A stretch of DNA of 17,875 nucleotides from an uncultured Opitutaceae bacterium. GTDB taxonomy: Bacteria; Verrucomicrobiota; Verrucomicrobiae; Opitutales; Opitutaceae. The notes below the pieces were generated by a model, which was given only the letters and a program-made list of their open reading frames with translations, searched no databases and was not told the origin of the DNA. Positions 15,826 through 17,875 of the stretch are shown here, in pieces. Positions within the stretch are counted from its first letter, which is position 1, and each line of letters begins with the position of its first letter. A program made the translations under genes and the position numbers. The stretch covers positions 1 through 17,875 of the forward strand of contig CAMLSH010000018.1 of NCBI GenBank assembly GCA_946482625.1, written 5' to 3'.

Positions 15826-15993
15826 AATCGCGGAAACGCGGAGGAGCGGAAGCGCGGAGAGATGAGGATTTTTTCCGAGAGAATGGGCGCGGTGAGGTGG
15901 TTTGGGGGATGAAGGTCACCCTGCGTCTGGCGATGGTGGGAGTACGGAGGCTTTTGGTTTTCCGCGCTTCCGTTCTTCTGTGTTTCCGCGATT
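15826..15993. repeat. Long inverted repeat pair between cupin and M20 genes
   Basis: A 33-base arm at 15826-15858 (starting AATCGCGGAAAC, ending CGGAAGCGCGGA) is repeated in inverted orientation at 15961-15993 (starting TCCGCGCTTCCG, ending GTTTCCGCGATT), with a 102-base centre. Twenty-nine of 33 positions pair as Watson-Crick. The other four (15838, 15840, 15843 and 15846 against 15981, 15979, 15976 and 15973) are all G opposite T, so the plus-strand RNA could fold as an unbroken stem with four G-U wobbles. The minus-strand RNA would have four A-C mismatches. The right arm ends 10 bases before the M20 start codon. Whether it is an extragenic repeat family, a MITE remnant or a regulatory element is not known. 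Confidence 0.75.
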
Positions 15994-16003
15994 CTGCGCG
16001 GTC

Positions 16004-17245
16004 ATGACTCCAGCCGCCTACCTCGACGCCCATGCAGACGACTTGACGGACCTGCTGCGCGATCTGGTGCGCACGCCGACGGTGAATCCTCCCGGTGAAA
16101 ACTACGATGCGATCACTGCGCGACTGGCGAAGGAGCTCGCGGACGCTGGACTGAAGGCGCGCCGGGTCGCCGTTCCGCGTGCGCTGCTGCGGAAGTCGTT
16201 GCCGGCCGCGCAGCATGGGTTCCCTCGCTGGAATGTGCTCGGGTTTCGCAAGGCGCGCGGGGCGAAGAAAACGATTCACTTTAACGCGCACTACGATGTG
16301 GTACCGGTATCGGGAAACTGGGCACAGGGCGGGCCGTTTTCCGGCGCGGTGGCGGGTGGCTGGGTCCACGGGCGGGGCACGGCAGACATGAAGGGCTCGA
16401 TCGCGAGCTTGCTGCTGGCGCTGCGCTCGTTGCGAGCGGCGGCCGTGGAGCCGTTGATGAACATCGAAGTGTCGTTCACGGCGGACGAAGAGACGGACTC
16501 GGTGCTGGGCGCGGGATGGGTGGTGGAGAACGCACCGATCGCGCCGGACTACGCCGTGGTGCTGGAAGGCGGCGAAGGGAATCGTGTGTGTTGCGGGCAC
16601 AACGGTGTCGTCTGGCTGGAAGTGACGGTACACGGGCGGGCGGCGCATGGCTCGCAGCCGCAAAAAGGGGTGAACGCGTTCGAGCAGATGGCGGCGCTAG
16701 TCCGGGAACTGGATACGCACAAGGACGAACTGGCGGCGCGGACTTTTGAGACGCCGGAGGGAAAGATCATGCGGCCGACGTTGAATGTGGGCGGCGTTTT
16801 TTCCCAAGGGCCGGGCGGGAAGATCAATACGGTGCCGGCGCAGGCGAGTTTCTCGATCGACCGGCGGGTTGTCGCGGTGGAGACAGTGGCGTCGGCCGAA
16901 CGCGAATTGCGGGCGTTCCTCGCGGCGGCGGCGCGGCGGATTCCGGATTGCCGGATCACGGTCGCGAAGGTTTCGGACAATCATCCGTGTTATCACGCGC
17001 CGGATCATCCGTTTTTCGCGGCGATGGCGGCGACGGTGACGAAGGTGCGGAGACAGCGCGCGGTGTTCAGCGTGTCCACGGGGTTCAACGACATGCACTT
17101 TTTTTCCCACCACCTGAAGATTCCGACGCTGGGCTACGGCCCGGGCGGCGAGGGGTGTCACGCGGTGGACGAGCGGGCGTCGGTGAAGGAGCTGGTGCGC
17201 AGCGCGAAGATCTACGCGGAATTGCTTACGACGTTTGCCGGTTAA
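16004..17245 (+). CDS. M20-family metallopeptidase/deacylase (ArgE/DapE-like)
   Basis: This cytoplasmic two-zinc amidohydrolase of the M20 family has 413 residues, in the range of ArgE/DapE-type deacylases. The metal ligands and catalytic residues are all visible: His-96 and Asp-98 (HYDVVP), Asp-128 (GRGTADMKG), catalytic Glu-162 and ligand Glu-163 (TADEETDS), Glu-188 (VVLEGGEG) and His-386 (GEGCHAVDER). A dimerisation domain (about 195-305) carries VVWLEVTVHGRAAHGSQPQK and PGGKINTVPAQASFSIDRR. The substrate (N-acetylornithine, N-succinyl-diaminopimelate or another N-acyl amino acid) cannot be decided, and no arg or dap genes adjoin it. The open frame reaches back to a TTG at 15902, but that extension is translated repeat arm, so the ATG at 16004 is chosen. 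No Shine-Dalgarno sequence is visible. Confidence 0.92.
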   Translation: MTPAAYLDAHADDLTDLLRDLVRTPTVNPPGENYDAITARLAKELADAGLKARRVAVPRALLRKSLPAAQHGFPRWNVLGFRKARGAKKTIHFNAHYDVVPVSGNWAQGGPFSGAVAGGWVHGRGTADMKGSIASLLLALRSLRAAAVEPLMNIEVSFTADEETDSVLGAGWVVENAPIAPDYAVVLEGGEGNRVCCGHNGVVWLEVTVHGRAAHGSQPQKGVNAFEQMAALVRELDTHKDELAARTFETPEGKIMRPTLNVGGVFSQGPGGKINTVPAQASFSIDRRVVAVETVASAERELRAFLAAAARRIPDCRITVAKVSDNHPCYHAPDHPFFAAMAATVTKVRRQRAVFSVSTGFNDMHFFSHHLKIPTLGYGPGGEGCHAVDERASVKELVRSAKIYAELLTTFAG

Positions 17246-17329
17246 GCCGCTGGAGTAGCGGGGCGTGCGAACGCGGGAGCCGTTCGAAGCGGAGGCGGGG
17301 TTTTAACGCGGGGAAAACTGCTGGGGGCG

Positions 17330-17347
17330 TTTGCGGAGGGCCGCAAA
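17330..17347. promoter_or_regulatory. Perfect 7-bp inverted repeat upstream of the small RHH-like gene
   Basis: TTTGCGG (17330-17336) and CCGCAAA (17341-17347) pair perfectly around the loop AGGG, 48 bases before the downstream ATG and 84 bases after the M20 stop. A T-run occurs only after seven more bases (GGGGCTAGTTTTT), so it is a poor terminator for the M20 gene. It could be an operator, since ribbon-helix-helix proteins often bind such repeats in their own promoters. This is inferred from position. Confidence 0.35.
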
Positions 17348-17386
17348 GGGGCTAGTTTTTCGCAGGAAGAATTTAACCCCGAACCC

Positions 17387-17390
17387 GGAG
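17387..17390 (+). promoter_or_regulatory. Shine-Dalgarno sequence for the small RHH-like gene
   Basis: GGAG is placed five bases before the ATG at 17396. It is the clearest ribosome binding site in the window and fixes this start. Confidence 0.7.
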
Positions 17391-17395
17391 TTTTT

Positions 17396-17659
17396 ATGCC
17401 CGTGATCAAGATTCATCTGGAAGACGAAGAATTCGCTCCCGTCGCCCGCTTGGCGGATGAGCTGCACCTGAGGCCGGAAGACATCGCTTACGCGGGGCTC
17501 AATGTAGCCATGTTGCGAGCAAGCGATCCGGCGATGCGGTCGGAAATAACCGAGGCGCATTATTGGCGCCGCGATAACCTCCCGAGTTGGGGAGATTCCG
17601 CCCGTTCCGTGCATGCGTACGAAGCAAAGTCCGATGGAGGACATACGCAGCTCCGCTGA
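17396..17659 (+). CDS. Small ribbon-helix-helix-like protein, function unknown
   Basis: This 87-residue protein has no recognised name. The N-terminal half has the layout of a ribbon-helix-helix DNA-binding fold: a short strand (VIKIHLEDE, residues 3-11), a first helix (about 11-23, FAPVARLADELHL) and a second helix after the Arg-Pro turn (about 26-41, EDIAYAGLNVAMLR). The C-terminal 45 residues are polar (YWRRDNLPSWGDSARSVHAY) and may be an extra or flexible segment. A good ribosome binding site upstream and a strong terminator downstream support a real, separately expressed gene. No toxin gene partners it, so it is not an evident toxin-antitoxin pair. The DNA-binding assignment rests on secondary-structure pattern and is tentative. 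Confidence 0.75.
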   Translation: MPVIKIHLEDEEFAPVARLADELHLRPEDIAYAGLNVAMLRASDPAMRSEITEAHYWRRDNLPSWGDSARSVHAYEAKSDGGHTQLR

Positions 17660-17730
17660 GTGGTTAGATGGAAAGGTCAGAAGCACAGATACGGTCAGAA
17701 GGTTAGAAAAAAAGGCGACCCGAGTGTTGG

Positions 17731-17768
17731 GAAGCCGCGCCATCCGAGGCGCGGCTTCTTCGTTTTCG
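17731..17768 (+). terminator. Strong intrinsic terminator after the small RHH-like gene
   Basis: GAAGCCGCGCC (17731-17741) and GGCGCGGCTTC (17748-17758) form a perfect 11-bp stem with the six-base loop ATCCGA, followed by TTCGTTTTC. It lies about 70 bases after the stop codon of the 17396 gene and is the best single terminator in the window. Confidence 0.88.
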
Positions 17769-17798
17769 GGGGGAGGAGCGTTTGTTTGGTTTATTTGA

Positions 17799-17822
17799 TG
17801 GAGGCGCGACGCCCGAGTCGCG
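17799..17822 (+). repeat. Palindromic intergenic repeat, copy B
   Basis: TGGAGGCGCGACGCCC followed by GAGTCGCG matches copy A (8073 down to 8050, minus strand) at 22 of 24 positions. The two changes alter the loop and the inner base pair, yet CGCGAC (17805-17810) and GTCGCG (17817-17822) still pair around GCCCGA. Keeping a stem while the middle changes suggests the structure matters. No gene is visible from here to the right edge. Confidence 0.6.
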
Positions 17823-17875
17823 GGTGGGGGTGTTGCGCTTGGGGCGCTTTTGGGCGGCGAGGGGGTCGGGCCTCC

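Noticed and set aside
15902..16003. N-terminal extension of the M20 protein from TTG 15902
   Set aside because: The added 34 residues are translated repeat arm and precede the family-like start at ATG 16004.
15824..16663. Minus-strand open frame opposite the M20 gene
   Set aside because: It translates the inverted-repeat arms (reading like SLRASAPPRFRD) and the antisense of a well-conserved enzyme.
17396..17659. Small RHH-like gene as an antitoxin in a toxin-antitoxin pair
   Set aside because: A strong terminator follows directly and no partner gene lies within the window.

Overview
The window is high-GC bacterial chromosome. It carries 12 protein-coding genes, one of them cut by the left edge, plus one tRNA. 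The protein styles fit a Verrucomicrobiota/Opitutaceae-like bacterium: an Oar-type TonB-dependent receptor with a carboxypeptidase-regulatory-like N-terminus, an orphan pilC, alanine/arginine-rich proteins and scattered GC-rich intergenic palindromes. That placement is inference from style, not from a marker gene. No phage, transposase, CRISPR array or plasmid signature is visible.

Left part (1-4632): a truncated Oar-like TonB-dependent receptor (minus) lies downstream of purU (formyltetrahydrofolate deformylase, minus). Diverging from purU across an AT-rich gap is a 340-residue helical protein of unknown function (plus). It converges on carB through a symmetrical hairpin that probably terminates both genes.

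Centre (4633-10994): three minus-strand genes read pilC, then a response regulator with a degenerate NtrC-type AAA+ domain, then carB (large subunit of carbamoyl-phosphate synthetase, with no carA beside it). Beyond pilC is a 327-base gap with no gene, then tRNA-Gly(UCC) on the plus strand.

Right part (10995-17875): a MATE-family multidrug/Na+ exporter (plus) meets a DUF167/YggU gene (minus), and their stop codons share one TTAA. Behind it on the minus strand lie a PAS hybrid histidine kinase whose receiver domain lacks its phospho-acceptor Asp, pdxH (pyridoxamine 5'-phosphate oxidase) and a DUF985 cupin. An M20 peptidase/deacylase diverges from the cupin (plus), followed by a small ribbon-helix-helix-like protein with a clear ribosome binding site and a strong terminator.

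Most genes are independent housekeeping units: nucleotide precursors (carB, purU), vitamin B6 (pdxH), export and nutrient uptake. The points worth a second look are regulatory. Two signalling proteins have conserved catalytic residues replaced (the NtrC-like AAA+ domain and the kinase's receiver). A 33-bp inverted repeat between the cupin and peptidase genes has only G-U wobble exceptions when read as plus-strand RNA. A short palindromic intergenic repeat occurs in two good copies and one partial copy. I did not find a complete new multi-gene system.
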